A stretch of 64,000 bases of DNA from contig JAGGNK010006892.1 of NCBI GenBank assembly GCA_017590115.1, forward strand, positions 16,779,736-16,843,735. The letters run 5' to 3'. This document shows, piece by piece, positions 27,006 through 55,586 of this stretch. A program made the position numbers and the translations under genes. The first letter of the stretch is position 1, and the number at the start of each line of letters is the position of its first letter. The stretch comes from Montifringilla adamsi (lineage: Eukaryota; Chordata; Aves; Passeriformes; Passeridae). A model generated the notes under the pieces. That model saw only the letters and a list, made by a program, of their open reading frames with translations, was not told where the DNA came from and searched no databases.

Positions 27006-27397
27006 TGTTGTATTTGCGGGGTTCCCAGATGAAGGAGGGAATGATGAATCTGACTCCATGTTCTCAGAAGGGTAATTTATTATTTTATGATACTATGTTA
27101 TATTAAAGAATACAGAAAGGGTACTTAAAGAAGACTAAAAGGATACTAATGAATCTCATGACTCTCCAGAGTCCGAAACAGCTTTGCCCCAATTGACCAA
27201 TAAGTCAAAACAACTCACAGCGGAAACCAATGAAACAATCACCTGTTGGATAAACAATCTCCAACCTCATTCCAAAGCAGCAAAACACAGAAGAAGCAAA
27301 TGAGATCATAATGTTTTCCTTTTCCTCTGAGGCTTCTCAGCTTCCCAGGAGAAGAATCCTGGGCAATGGGATTTTTCCAGAAAATATGACTGCCACA
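27006..27397 (-). mobile_element. Solo LTR of an endogenous retrovirus with 6-bp target duplication
   Basis: The element runs from TGTTGTATTTGCGGGG to GACTGCCACA and is flanked on both sides by the identical hexamer CTTATC (27000-27005 and 27398-27403). TG...CA ends and a 6-bp duplication are the signature of class II (ERVK-like) integration. On the - strand it starts TGTGGCAGTC and has AATAAA (complement of 27076-27081) about 70 bases before its end, which sets the orientation. It resembles an LTR family I remember as abundant in passerines. No internal retroviral sequence is present, so it is the product of LTR-LTR recombination. Confidence 0.85.
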
Positions 27398-28475
27398 CTT
27401 ATCCACCATGGGTTTGTGTTAATTTGACCTTAAAATCAAATTACCAAAGATCATCAAAAGATAAAATTGTGTCATTTGATCTTAAATCTGTTTATGCTTT
27501 TGATCCCTGTAATATTCTTACATCATGACTTGCACTGTTCAGTTATGTGCTTAGTGTCATAATGGTTTCTTGGTTTTGGGCTTCATGCAACATGTTTTCA
27601 TCTAAGTTGTGTAGAGGTATGTACTCTGGGGGATTGTGTAACACCTTGTTTTGGCCACATAAGGCTTTGTGCTCAGCATTGTCTCTTTCTTTTCCAGGCT
27701 GGCAAATTTTACTGTTTTTAAAGGAAGCTTCTTAATGTCTTCTGTTGTTGCCTTCCCTGTTCTTTTTTGCCTTTTTTGTGTTAAATGCTGTATATTTTCT
27801 TATCTCACTGCATCCATTAAATTGACCCCTTACTGAAATCTTCTCTTGTCTGTTTGCTGTTTGTTCTTTCTCCTCATTATCTGTGTTCAGATTTTGTCCA
27901 TTAATTTCCCACTTTTTTCTCTGTTCCCTAGGTGGTGATGAATAGGGAAAAGTGTGTGGTTTAAGTAGGAATAAAGCAATTCAAAGTTTTACAAATGGTG
28001 AGAGCTGGAAGAAACAAGTACATTTGTTCCCAGTCCTTAACTACAGCTTAGTTTCATTTGCTTTAAGGATGATTGAATTTCATTTTTTTAGGGTGGCTCT
28101 TCACAGCTGAAAGCTGGAGTCATTAAAAATGAATAAGGCTTTTTATGTAACTTGGAGGTTTGAGGCTATAAAAGTGCTGCAATATTGCTGTTCAGTGTCA
28201 TGCCCCCCAGGAGTACTATGGATGTCTGCCCACAAGTGGGAAAGACAAGCACTCCATCTCTTAAAAGTTTTGAGTTTTTGAGGCTGAGAATGAACAAGAA
28301 TTCAGTATCTTCTTTTGCTGCAGTTTATCTCTTCCTGATTTTGATTTTGGTAGCTGGAGTTATAATAGGCTTGCATTTTAAATAAATGACTCTAAGGTAC
28401 ATACTGGTTGAAGTACAGGGAAGTGACAGTATTCCTTTTACAAGTGTTGTATATGTTTGAAGCTAAGCAAACTTT

Positions 28476-28570
28476 CATAGACTCATAAAATGGTTTGGAT
28501 TGGCAGGGGCCTTCAGGATCATCCTGTTCTAGCTCCCCTGTCAGGGACAGGGACACTAGAATCCACTTCT
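28476..28570 (-). mobile_element. CR1 LINE 3'-end fragment, reverse orientation
   Basis: CATAGACTCATAAAATGGTT, TTGGCAGGGGCCTTCAGGAT and TCAGGGACAGGGACACTAGA are the complement of a CR1 3' end. It lies 530 bases upstream of coding exon 2. Confidence 0.8.
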
Positions 28571-29074
28571 GGATTCTTGAGATCCTTCTTACATCTGCTG
28601 GAGTTTTTTAATTAATCTTGGCGGTTTCATTTGCAGTTTGGTACCTAGGGGAAGGAAAGGTGTTTTAATGTGACATTAGTTCTGGGCTGCTCAAGAATTC
28701 ATTAAAATATGGGTGAGACTTACTGTATCCTAGAGTAATACATTTATGTGAGATGAAGCCCTAGCTCAGATTATTTCTAGTGCTAATTGTTTGCTGTGTT
28801 TTCTTTTTAATAAGAGAAGGAAGAAATGAAGGAAGTGTTAATCATTGTATTTAGAAAAGAAAGTTTTTAAATAATCTCATTCTAATGAGAGCAGACTTAT
28901 TTTTTAACTTTATCAAAGTGTTGTAGTTAGCTTACAGTTTAGCTGGATATCCAGACATTTAACTAATAAAGAATGAAAAGAAAATAAGATGGATAATTTG
29001 TATTAATTAGGAACTGATCTCTGAATGGCTCTGAAGAGCTCACTTTGAATTCATGGTACAATTAAAAAAAATAA

Positions 29075-43356
<14,282 letters not shown>

Positions 43357-46300
43357 TAATGAAAAACCACTGTGAAACAAAAGCCTTGGTGCTAAGAGCA
43401 TGTACTAATAAATATATATTTTTACACTGCAGTCAGACGGCCTTGATTAGTAGAGTGGATTTTAAAAGCTGGCTGTGATCTGATATGCTTATGAGAGCAA
43501 GTGTATCAGATGGCTGTTTATGTTTTTTGATTTTCTAAATAAAATATTTTAAATGGGTTATTTAAATAACAGGCACGTTGAGGTACAGAAAATGCCTCTA
43601 GTAGTATCACTGCAGGCAAGATAAATAACTAAATACAGCTTTGGTGTAGGTGGGGGGAGTATGATTGGCTGTAAGAACTGATGAAAAAAATATTTTTTTC
43701 TGAAATTATCAGTTTAATGTAGGAAAGGGACTTTTGAAAGCCATTATTTTCTCCTAATGTTTATAATCTACCAGCAATATAGCCACGCCAACTTTAGATG
43801 ATTTCTGCAAGTAAACTAATGTTTATCCAAACTACAATATAAGGAAAACATTTTTAACCTGAGTTAGGTCTTTAACCAGCAAATTCTTTTCAAATGGTGA
43901 ATCACACCAATTCTTATAAATTCGCCTTCAAAACAGGCCCACAGCTAACTGGTCTTTTTTGTCTCTTGTCTTGAAATTGGGTAATTCCTCTGATCCACTT
44001 GTCTGTAGCTCTTACTCTTTGATAGCATTCTTTTTTTTCAATTTACTTCTAAGTGTACCACCTATATATGATACTCTTATGCATGAATGAAATTTCAGTA
44101 ATTAGAAGTATCGTTAGTTTAACCTTTCATTCCTATGAGTCAGTATTGCCAGTGATATTCTGTGTTTGGTGAAATAAGTCTGGATTCCTTACTAGTCCTC
44201 CTGAGTCAATTTTTGTCTTTGAAATAGCTTTAATAGTGTTCCTGAAAATGTGGTCAAGGACTAGTTTTTTGACATCTATTTTCATGCCTGATAAATGCTT
44301 TTACAGAATGCCAGAATTCCATTTGAACAGAAGGCGAAAGGTATATCTCTGATAAATAGCATTTTCAGAACTGAAATACAAGGAAACTTTGCTTTATTGC
44401 AGTGATTGTGTGGATGGTTTTAATTTGCTTCTGGTTTTAGAAATGGAGCAAAAGCCTCAGCACTGAGGGGAAAGAATCAGAAAGATTCTAGTGGCTTTGT
44501 CATGACTCATGAAGTAGTGGAGCAAAACACAATATAGAAATACAAAGTGCATGTTGCTACTTAGATAACTTTATTATATTTTTAAGAGGCATACAGGAAG
44601 CAAATGATTTGTCATCAAAAATCTAAATTTTTCTGATGTTTCACTTTCTACAGTTTCGGAAAATTTATGAATGTGAAATAATGCTTAAAAGAAAACCAGG
44701 CATGTTGTTAACTGGATGGCTCAGGAGATTGGTAATTTATTACAGAGCCTTTCACATCTAGGTCTGTAGCTCAGATACAGTTTTAAGTTGGCAACTACAA
44801 AAAAAACTACTGCCATCTTATTTCTTGTGAAATGAGTTGGTGGTCTCAGTCCAGCATGAAGTTTCCTTCCAGCAGAAAATCCACCATCACAATTGGCTAT
44901 CTTTTGATAATCTGAGGAAGAGATCAAAAGCTTGAGGCAGAGACTGAGAGGTCTTCCCACCGGAACCTTGTCAAGCTGTGTTGGTGAGAATCCTGTAAGA
45001 GCTGTGCAGTGGCTGCCTGTGCCACCTTGTCCATGGACTTTGGACTTGGTATTTCAAAACTGTCCAGTTTGAGCTGAATTCAGAAGCCACATGTTTCCTG
45101 TGGAACAAAAGAGAGAATTGCACCTGCCGATGCTTGCTTTCTTTTATCAGGGTCTGGAAACAGCCTGAGTAAGAGAAGGGATTCTACCTAATGTTTTGTC
45201 TTGGAAAGACAGGGACCCGTTGGTTAAACTTGAGAATTGGGACTTCACTAACATTCTGATTCAAAGCAGCATAACTGACATTAATGCTTAGATGTGATTT
45301 TCTATTCCAGGATACTTGTAACATTATTCTTCAGGAATATCAGTGTTAAATCATCAATTTTAATTCCAGATTGGATGGCTGGACAGATTTACCATGTTTT
45401 TCCTACTGTGCCTTTAAACAATAGGTATTGCTGTAGTTTCTAGATGTTTGTTTTCCTGGGTTTAGATACACCCACAGAGCTGCTTAAGTAACATGCTTGC
45501 TTTCATGTCATATACTGTATTATAAGAGTGATGGTGCTTGGGGCTGGTAGGAGGCTAAAGTATAGTACTTGGCAAAAAAATCTGTTATTCTCTTATTGGA
45601 TAAGGAAATTTTTAATGGGTATGGATTATCTATATAATTACCTTCTGTCTAAGTGCAGTTTTCTGGGTTTGGGTTGGTTTTCTCTTGGGGCTCTGTTTTT
45701 GGTGTATTTTTAAAGACATCTGAGTCGAGTTAGCATTTAGCTAGCTAATTTTTGGAGGTTTTTTTAGATTTTGACTTCTCTAATCAGAAACAAAATATGG
45801 CATAAACCAACTCCTTTCTTGCTACAAGCGGGACAGTAAAATGTAGCAGTTATTGAAATCACACAAACTTAGACTGAAATTTGTCTTCACAGTGTTGAAA
45901 TCAAGAAATCTCAACTCATGTAAGGTTTGTATAAAGTGACTGAATTCTGTATGAAACAGTAAAATCTGTTGGAAGACAATTGTCTGTTGTGGGGTTTGTG
46001 GTTGTGGTGTGCCTTTTACAAAGGAAATGTGTACCAATCTTTGCATTAACTTAAATACTTGACTGGTTTTCTTCCACTGGGTACCTGAAAGCCAATTCAC
46101 CATTTCCATCAGAGCAGGGAGATGTTGCTTGTATCAACAATCTACGTTGATAGTATTGCCTTTGAATACTGCCTTGAATGCTACTGTATTTGAGTAGTAA
46201 CTTCTCCATAAGTCTTTGAAACATACCAGTAAAATTTTTCAACAACTAAATGCCAGCCCTTTTAAAATTTCTTATTTGACTTGCATATTCTTCACCCTCT

Positions 46301-48555
46301 TTAAATTTCATGGCTGAGAGCAACTGAAGGCAGATTGTTTATTCATGCTCTGACTGTAGCAGGAAGGAAATAAGAACACTTCATGTAATTACCACAAAGT
46401 GCATCAATTATAGTTTTAATAATATTTTGAATTTAGTTATCAAGCGTGCTTGTAACCTACTGCATTTTGCTGACTTCTTTTCTGAGTATTTTTTCCATTT
46501 TATAATATGCCACCATTGTGCTTCTTCCTTTACTCCAAGTTCTTACTCCACACTAAAAATAAGCATAAGCAGAAGATTTGCCATAGATCTGTTTTCATCA
46601 ATATGCAACTTCAACAGCAAGGGAAAAGACAGCATGCACTTCACAACACGTATGCAAGGTTTTTCAAGTAACGGGCTCAAAAAAGAGGTTCTTTTGCATG
46701 GTACAATAACTTTTAAGCCATGCCTGTTAACATTTGTTAGTGCATCTCTGTCTAATGTTTTGGTAGTAGTCCTGTCTACACAGTCAGGATCCAGTCTCAC
46801 ATAAGAGATGAGCACCCCTGCACAGCTTCTGTGTGGTGACAGCAAGTAAGATTAGTCTGCAATTTACATTAATAATGGAATTGGCACCTAAGCTCTTTGA
46901 AGTACTCCACAGTGCAGCAGTGCTTAAAAGCATACCACCATCACCCCCAAAAAACTCCAGCAAAAAAAACCTAGAGAAAACCTCACACGTCTTGTAGTAC
47001 TGAAGCTGGGACAGTAGTATAAAATTACTTTTGTTCCTAAATCTTCAGACTACGTTCTCTGGCCTGTTTCTTTGTGCTTGGTGTGAGTGGGTGTTGAACA
47101 GATGAATTGCCACTTGGCAAGTGAAGCATGGAAGTGGGAAACAGAGTGCTGGGCTTCTGCTTCCCATTCTTCTCCTCCTGTCTCTTGCCAAAGGAATTAA
47201 CAGTCTCTTAGCCTTTGTCAATAATATCTGTGTCCTAGTTAGCCTGGGATTGTGTCACTGTGGACATTTGCAGACTGTCACCAGTGCAGTGTGGGGAAGG
47301 TGTTGTAGTGTGCAGCTCAGCCCGAGGGCTGCTGTGGGACAAGCACTGGCTTTTAATAAGCTTTGGGGCAGTCAGGATTTAATACAGTTGGTGCATAGCT
47401 TTCTGAGATCTGGGCTCTTCCCAAGGATACCTGCTGCCATATTTGGGATTAGTGAGAACATTAAAGGTGTTCTTTTAACAAGGAATGAGGAAAAGCCACT
47501 GCTAGAGTCTTTTTTTTTTTTTGTAGACAGGATCTTCGTTACTTTCCAGGCTTCATAAAGTGAATCGCTTAAATGTGTCCTTTAGGCAGAGTTAAATATG
47601 TGGAACTTTTACCTTGGCAATTTACAATTTTCTTCATTAGAACTCTAGAATCCAAGGATGTCTCCCTGTCAATATTAAAGGCCTATTTCAGAAATACAGG
47701 AATGCTCTTCTGTCTTCCTATAAAACTTCCAAAATGTGGTCATTTGAAAGAGTGAACCTAAATCCTTGAAAAGAAGAAAGTAATAATAGTGAACATTACG
47801 AGAAATAAGTTTGCAGCTTTAAAAAGTAGGGTGATTTTCTACTCTAAGTAGATTGACAAGTAATAGGTGTTATTTCCCAGAAGGTATTACAATGACTTGC
47901 TGATGATTTGCTTTCAGAGGAGAAAAAAACTCACAGCAATCCAAACCAAATCACTCTTTTGGTTGTCAGCTGCTACATTTCCCAAGATTTTCATTTCCAA
48001 GGTGTTTTTCATTAGGTATGTACTTTCATGAGATTACAAAAGAACAGTGTGTCTGGCAGAACTTTATTTTCTTGCATGTGCTTCTGATCACATGCTTTCC
48101 TGTGAGTTGTACTTCACTATAGTTTTAAATATTCTGTAGTTGAGATAATACTATCTAGTGTTTCTTAATTTTTCTGTTTACAGGGAGCATGACTACTCCC
48201 TTCCCTTTCTGAGCACTTTCTTAATGTATTAGATTACACTATCAAACCAGTAAGTAATGAAAATGTAGAAGTTATCAAAAAAGACTGCAAAATTTCAGTA
48301 TTTGGTGTTCATGCCAGTGATTAAAAAAAAGGAGAGAGAAGCAACCCAAAAAACACTGAAAAAATCGCCTGTTAGGTGAAACTTTTGACTGAGTAATGTC
48401 TGTCAGTTTTGTGCAAATGCAAATCTAAAGGTAGAAATAGAGCATATTGTTGCAGTTGCTAGCAGCCTTATAGTTGGAAAAGTAGTGAGAGATCTTTGAG
48501 TTCACCATAGAGAAGCCCATAGAGATATATCAGATCTTGTGCTTCATATTCATAT

Positions 48556-49180
48556 ATGCAAATAATTGTGAGACCGCTCTCTTGGAAAGGTCATAGCCAT
48601 CAGGGGAAGCTCCTGGGGGGAAGAAAGCAAATGTCACTCCAGTCTTCAAGGAGGGTCTGGAAAATTACATTCCCAGTCACTCTCGCCTTGATCACTGGAA
48701 AGGTGATGGATCACATCCTCTTGGAAGCAATTGTCAAACATTTGGAAGATATCACGGTGATTGAGAGTAGTCAGCATGGATTTTTATGCAGGGGAGATGG
48801 TGCCTGGCCAACCTGCAAGCCTTCAGTGACGAGCTGATGGATGGGCCAGCAGCAGTGGCTCTTGCTTACTTCAGTGAGGCTTTCAGCTCTGCATCCCGTC
48901 CAGCCTTGCAGACAAGTGTGTAATAATGAAGTTCACACCAGGAAGTGCACAGTGAAGGCCATTGAAAACAGGATGAGTTGAAGGGCTCAAAGGAGTGTGA
49001 CCAGTGCCACCAAGTTAAGCTGGACACAAGTCACTGGTGGAGTGTCCCATGGGCTGATTCTGAGTTCAGTGCTGTTTAACATCATCATTAGAAACCTGAG
49101 CAGTGAGATGGAGCACACCCTCAACAATGATTTCCAGTAGTGCCTTCCAGCCTCAGCCATTCTGTGGATGTGTTGTATTT
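48556..49180 (+). mobile_element. CR1 LINE with internal deletion (reverse transcriptase remnant)
   Basis: Segments GGTGATGGATCACATCCTCT, GTAGTCAGCATGGATTT, GGCCAACCTGCAAGCCTTC and ACTTCAGTGAGGCTTTC are the CR1 reverse-transcriptase region. CTGAGTTCAGTGCTGTTTAA (49060) follows in the expected order. Near 49125 the text jumps directly to the CR1 3' end (GTGCCTTCCAGCCTCAGCCA, then TTCTGTGG), so the part between has been deleted. Multiple stops make it a dead copy. Confidence 0.8.
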
Positions 49181-52100
49181 TCACCATTTGATTTGTCTTG
49201 AAAAATTAAATTACTGCTCTTTCAAAGTCTAAAATCCAGCTCATGACAAATCAAGAGAAGAGATGCCAGATACAAAGGGTGGGCTATGTGGGAGAAGGTG
49301 TAAGATGAGTATGAAAGATCAAATAGCTCCCAAGGAATAAGGAACAGTGTGAAGAAAACAGTGAAATACCCAATCTTTGAAGTGCAGCAGGACATTTTTG
49401 CAATCTATCTTGACTGCAGTATGATGAGAGGTATGACATGGTACCATTTTCTTTTCCTGAGAAATAAGGTGATGTATTCCCTAACATCTTTCTAGAAGCT
49501 GTGTGGTGAAAAAATGAAAGATATACTTCTACTGGATCATCAGTTGTTTGGTATGAAACTTTTGTGTAACGGCAGTATCTCTTAGAAAGGTACACCCAAG
49601 CCTTAAGCTATCAGGCCTATATTTTTCGTGCTTTGCTGAAGATGCTCAGTACTAAGATCAAATAGAGAGTATAAATGGAAAGAAACTATTTAGTCTGTTC
49701 TTCCAGTTGTGTTTGGGCCTTCACTGCAAGACTTCCTGCTGATTTTGTAAATCAGTCAGATTTTATTTTGCTTTAATTCACAGGCTGTTCTTTCAAGCAA
49801 TTTTTGAATCTGAATGTAATATTTCATAGCTTTTTACAGGTTGATCATCTTTAACTTTAGGACTTATAAGAAAATGCAAGACCATTTAACAAGTTTCAAG
49901 TAAGGATTGTGAAAGAATAGTACAGACTCCAAGATTTATGTAATACGTGAGATCAACAGATAACACTTGAAAATTTTTATCCAAGCAACCGGTGTTTAGC
50001 AAAAATGCTAAATCAGTCCTAAAAGTTATTTAATAATCTTTTATCACACAATGCTGTTAGATTCCAATTTATAAAAAGATGAAGTGCTGAATAGGGGAAC
50101 ATTTGATGGATATTTTTCTGATTGCAAGTGAAAAGCTCATTTATTTTCTTTATTTAAGTGAAAGCAGGGGTGCAAGGAAAGGTCAGAAATCTCTATTCCA
50201 GGTACAGGTTTTGCAAAGCTACCTCTCTTAGATTGCTACTTTTATTCAAAGCCCCATTTGCTTGATTGTCGAGTCCAACCCTATCTGTAATTTTTTGTAG
50301 GCTTTCATTATCTTCAGCAGGTGTTTCCAAAAGGTCTGACTGTATCATTGTGTCTGAGGTACTGACTTACGTTTTCTATGGTGGAACCTAAATTAAAATT
50401 TTCTTCTTGTTAGCTCAGTATTTCTTTACCATAAATAATTATCAAAATAATTAATCCTGTGTGGTAATAAAACCTCTTTCTCACAACCTTAATGTTTAAA
50501 ACTGGCAGTAATACTGACAACAGGGTTTTTTTTCCTATTGATGAATATATTTTGTTTTGAAACAAGAGTAAATACAATCTTTGTCCAGAGTTTAAAGGGA
50601 AGGTCAAGATGAACAATGTATGTATTATAAGAGGGGCTTTGCTAATTTACCATGCTCATGATATGACCAAACTTGGACAAAAGTACTTGGATACTGTTGT
50701 TGCCTAGACAAAGTGCAGATGAAGTCTCTGAATTTGGTATTCCAAAATCATTGTAGACTTCTACATGAAAGAAGTACAAGGTGCAGAAAATAAATGGAAA
50801 AAGTAAGACTGCTTATTGAACTGCCACCAGATATGTTAGGGACAGACAAGTGCAACACAGATGAGGATTTGTAGTCATGAAATTGCATTATGTGATTATT
50901 GATGTTTTAGTGAGATATTTTTGCCTTGTCTGCTGCAGAACAGTCAGACACAGGAAGCAATGGAAGCAGACAGGTTTTTTTCCTGACATTTCTACATCAT
51001 TGTACATGAAATAATTTTAACCAGTCTTGCACCAGTTAAAACTGGCAGTGAAAACTGTTGTAAAAGGGAAATTCCAAATTTGAATATTTTTCCTCATTCC
51101 TCTGGAGCCCTTCAGGACTAAATTGAATGTTTCAGAACTGATCTTTATAACCATTTGCATCTTTACATAACAGGGTATGTAATCAATACAGGCCTTCTCT
51201 GTGCCTTTGGGAAGTTTGTCCTTGTCTGGTGGAATATGCATTTAATTACAGCATCAGAAATACATGTGTCTTCATATTGCATATTGATTTCTAAGCTGGA
51301 GATGGAGTGGTGCTTTAGAGTTGTAGATATGCAAAATGATAGCCTGGCTTCTACAGTCTCTAGGAAAAAATAGTTTAGAAAATGCAAGTTGTGTTGCATG
51401 TTTTACAATAAAAAGAAAATTATGTTGGTATGTTGATATTCTGTGATTGCTTAAGGAGACACAGCTTACCTGGGCATGCTGGTTCTTAGTTTCCTCAAGT
51501 GACCTTTGTATCTGTTAGCAAATTTCAGGTACATTTGGTAAGAAGATGCGGTATCAAAACAGACCGTTTCTTTCAAATGTCATGAAAAGCAAATGTCATG
51601 TAGAGGAGGGCATGTTCTGAGAGAAGTGTATTGGTAGTTGAACCAGGAACAAATGCTGAAGTACTTCTTTTGCTTTTTTCAAGCTTAGAAATATTTTGAC
51701 TTTTTAAAATTCCAGGTCATTTACGTAAATTGACAACTGAAGTAGAATGGTATAATATAAGTAACATATTGAGGAATATAATTTGTAGATTATTACTTAC
51801 ACCTATCTGCATATATATGACACAGTGAGGGATGAAAATACATCAGCTACTGGGCAGACTATATTAGATGTCTTTCTTTTCTGTAGCTATAAATGTGTTC
51901 TTTTGTTGCAGTTTTTTCATGTGCTGGCTTTCCAAGATGGCCAGATACCTGACTGTAGTGCTGGAAAGAGCAGTGTAAGTAATCCTTCACTGTTTGAAGG
52001 CAAACTAAGTCATCTCTGGCTGCAGAAACTCACTTATCTATATTGGTAAATACAAATAGAGGTAAGAATTCTGCAGAGGAAAGTTGTGCTAGAAACTTCA

Positions 52101-55100
52101 GATCTAATTCCTGCCATAAAGGTGATGAGCTGTACTAGTCAGCTGGGAAAAATACCAGCATTACTTGTGGTTCTGACCTAAGAGAAGTATGGAGGACCAG
52201 AAGCTTTTTGATCACAAATGTGCCTTTAAAGTAGGTTTAGTCAATAAAAACCCTTTAGTAGGATTTAGTAAAAACCCTAGGATATGATTTTAGAGACACC
52301 TGAATGCAGTTTGAATTTTAGTTTTGTTGAATTTTTTACTGCTAAGTACCTTGTTAAAGTTGTGGAAAAGTTATTACACCATGAAATGCTGTGAAAGTTA
52401 GGAATATGGATTGTTCAAAATATAGGAAATAGCCATAATAGTGTTTTCACTGCAGTCTGCTGTACAAAGAAAATGCTGTATTCTGTATGAATGATTTATA
52501 TTCATGATATAGAGGAAAATATTATAAGAAAACAGTCCTTTGAGTGACTCTAATCCAAGGAGTTTTAGAGTAGCATTATGAATAGGACATATTTATCCCA
52601 TGTTAAAGCTTATTCTTTACGAACTCCCAACTTCATCTGTCTTACTGTGAATGTGAGTGATGCAGAAGGAGATACTTGGGATGTAGTTTGAAATACTGTA
52701 TTTGTTCCGTACACAAAAACGCTCTAACACAAGCAAAGCCCATGCAACCACTGGAAAGTGCATAGTAGTAAGTTACATAGGCTTTTCACCTTGGTTATTT
52801 TTTGTTAATCCAGAACAGGGAGGAGTTGTTTATAGTCCATACAAGTATAGTGATATGGAAGTAATGATAGTATTATTTAAATGAAAAACAACAACAAAAT
52901 AGGGCTTTTAAAGAAAATGGCAAGGGTTAACTCAGTTGCATGTAAACCAAAGAGTAAATAAGACAATTTTCTGCCTTTGTATGAAAGTTCTGGGATGTGT
53001 GAGATTACAGTACTACTGAATGCTTGTCACCCTATGGAAACTGCTCCCAACGAAATTACTGAGCAAAAATAGTACTGGGTTTTTATTGCACGTTTTAAAT
53101 CCTTACTTGTGAGGCAGAACTTTGAATTTAAAAGGGAGATGGAATTATATATAGAATAACATAGTACCTAATAACTCGTTTCAGAGCATGCTGTCCTCTT
53201 GCATTTGATCCTGCTCTGATGTGTCCCCAGCATCCAGAGTCATTCTAACCTATGGACAGAGTAATTGTTGCTGTAGCAAAACCCACAGGAAATACATTTC
53301 TTCAGGAGTGTTCATTTTAATGTATTAAGTTTGTTACTACACTTTTGAATGATGTGTTAATGATATTTGACATGGTAGATTTTCCTGCTATAATAGTATT
53401 TTTGCCTATGATATCCACCTTTCCTTGCTTTCAGTCTTAGTACAGAAAGTTACACCCTGCCACTTGTGCTGACCTTTCTAGGGAGTGAAAGAGTTGGCCT
53501 GAAAAGAGTAATGAATTTTTTTTATTCACCTTGAATTCAGTTCCTGTGAAAGTGAGAAAAGTCTGCATATTAAGCAATATGCAAGCTTTTAATAAGTTAC
53601 AGTGCCCCAAGTTGGCAGCAATTGAATGACAGCAGAGAAAGAAAACTTTTGGAGCGTGTTCAGAGCCTAAAAACACAGTAGTGAGACTAACAGCTTTCAT
53701 CAGGCTGAAACAGAGATAAAATATGGTTGATGGTAACTAGCAGAAGGCCCCCTTGGCATAGATACAGCATCCCTCTATTTTCTATCCTATCCAAATACTT
53801 CCTGTACTTTTAAAATTTTTGGACATGTGTGCTTTGATAATTTAGGGGTTTGTTTTTGTTTGGCGGTTGCTGGTAATTTTAATGGCTCTTAGTTTTAAAG
53901 AGAACTTTATTTAGATGCTCAATTTATTTATTTTAAAGAACTCTGGGATGTTCTTTATAAGAAGATAATGAACAGGAAGTATTACATTAAAATAGGTTTT
54001 CTTAATTTTCCAGTGATTTTACAATTTGTGTGTTCTGTAATCAAAAAGAATATTTTAATGTTTAGATTTAATACGTGTTGTGGAACCATTGTTTTCACCA
54101 GTGTTTGTGGTGGTCTTTTAATTGTAATGTATTTTAAAGCCCCAATCAGTTGCAAAAGAAAATTCACATATTTGAATTCAAGGAAAGCAATTAATATCAG
54201 AAAAGTGCTGATACTATCATTTGAATAAGGTTACATTGTCACTGCTATTGTGCTAGAGTTCTATTTAGTATTGAAGTAGTCAGTTTTGTTAAAGTGGAAA
54301 GAAAATTGAATTATTTTGGAATGAAAATGAAATTATTTTCTCTAACTGTAAACTAATCCAAAAAGAGAGTTCCAGTCCCTAAGAATGCAGTAAAGGATCA
54401 ATACCACCTTGATAATAAGGAAATATTTTGATGTTGGTTATGACTGCTTGAAGATCAACAAGGTTGTTAGAGATGTGCCAGAGAAGTATAAACATCGAAT
54501 CTTTTGTGAGACTTTGAGATGTGTTGTGAATTTTGCAAGCCAAGCTGAAGGCTAGTAGGTTTTGCTGCACAGCTTTTCTTGTCAGAGGACCTGACTGGGA
54601 AGTGATAAACCACATCAGTATATTGCAATTTCTACCACTGTGCCACAAAAATGCTCCTCTGAGCAGCCTGCAACTTGCTAAGCCCTTGCAGTTGTCTTTC
54701 AAAACCTTTTTGATTTTTTTCTTCTCAGCAAGACATTTTTAACTTACTTGTCTTTCATGCTTCACAGGCGCTTGCTCACATACAGCTGAAGTTCAGTTAT
54801 GGTTTTGTATGATTGTGGGGCTGTGGTTTTAAATCTGTATTGTTTAATATAGATTATAATTCCTATATTGTTTAGTATGATGCTTTGAAATCTAAAATAT
54901 AAAGAAGTCATTCACTATAAATCATGATAGAATCATTGTTGAGGTCATAGTTGCAAAAGCAAAATAATTTAAGGATAAAAGCCCTTTGCCTAGTATTGTT
55001 CTTCTAAAGTTAACCTGCTCTTTTTTAAAATTGAAAATTTTATGTTCTAAAAAATTATCATGGCTCATCACAGGTGCAAATGGATGGCATGGCCAGTTCT

Positions 55101-55586
55101 GTAAATTGGTCTCACAGCCAGTAAGGATGCACAAATACCAGGAGTTAACAAATATCACTGGTGTGACTCGCCCCATCATTGTGAATCCTCTAGAGAGTAA
55201 TGTTTTAGGAGCCCAACTCGTAAGTATTGGATTATCCAAATGAAAATTGGTTGGGATTATACGAAAACCTTATTAAAAGGTACATTTAAAAGGATGTGTA
55301 AAGAGCATGAGTGTTCATTAGTATACGTAGAAATTTTGCACACAGTTAATAATACGGATGGGGGGAAGGTAGCATTGACATTATAATACCATAATAGGTA
55401 ATTCAAAGGAGTTTAGATTACTCAGTGATACCTATGTTTAAAATCAGTCTTTGAAAACTGGTGATTTCAGAAACAGACTAGTAGCAAAACCTATGTGGAA
55501 TAATAGTTCCTGTAGACCTGGTTTCATGCTTAAAGTACTAAGTATCAAAAATTGCAGTGGCTAAGCTGTCTAAAAATGCCATTTCC

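Noticed and set aside
47121..47558. 145-codon frame with a hydrophobic, signal-peptide-like start in intron 4
   Set aside because: Composition beyond the hydrophobic stretch is ordinary. There are no splice or family features.
54379..55239. Antisense frames considered as retroviral envelope downstream of the integrase
   Set aside because: No transmembrane-subunit landmarks such as a fusion peptide or conserved cysteine motif could be identified, so I did not extend the retroviral call here.
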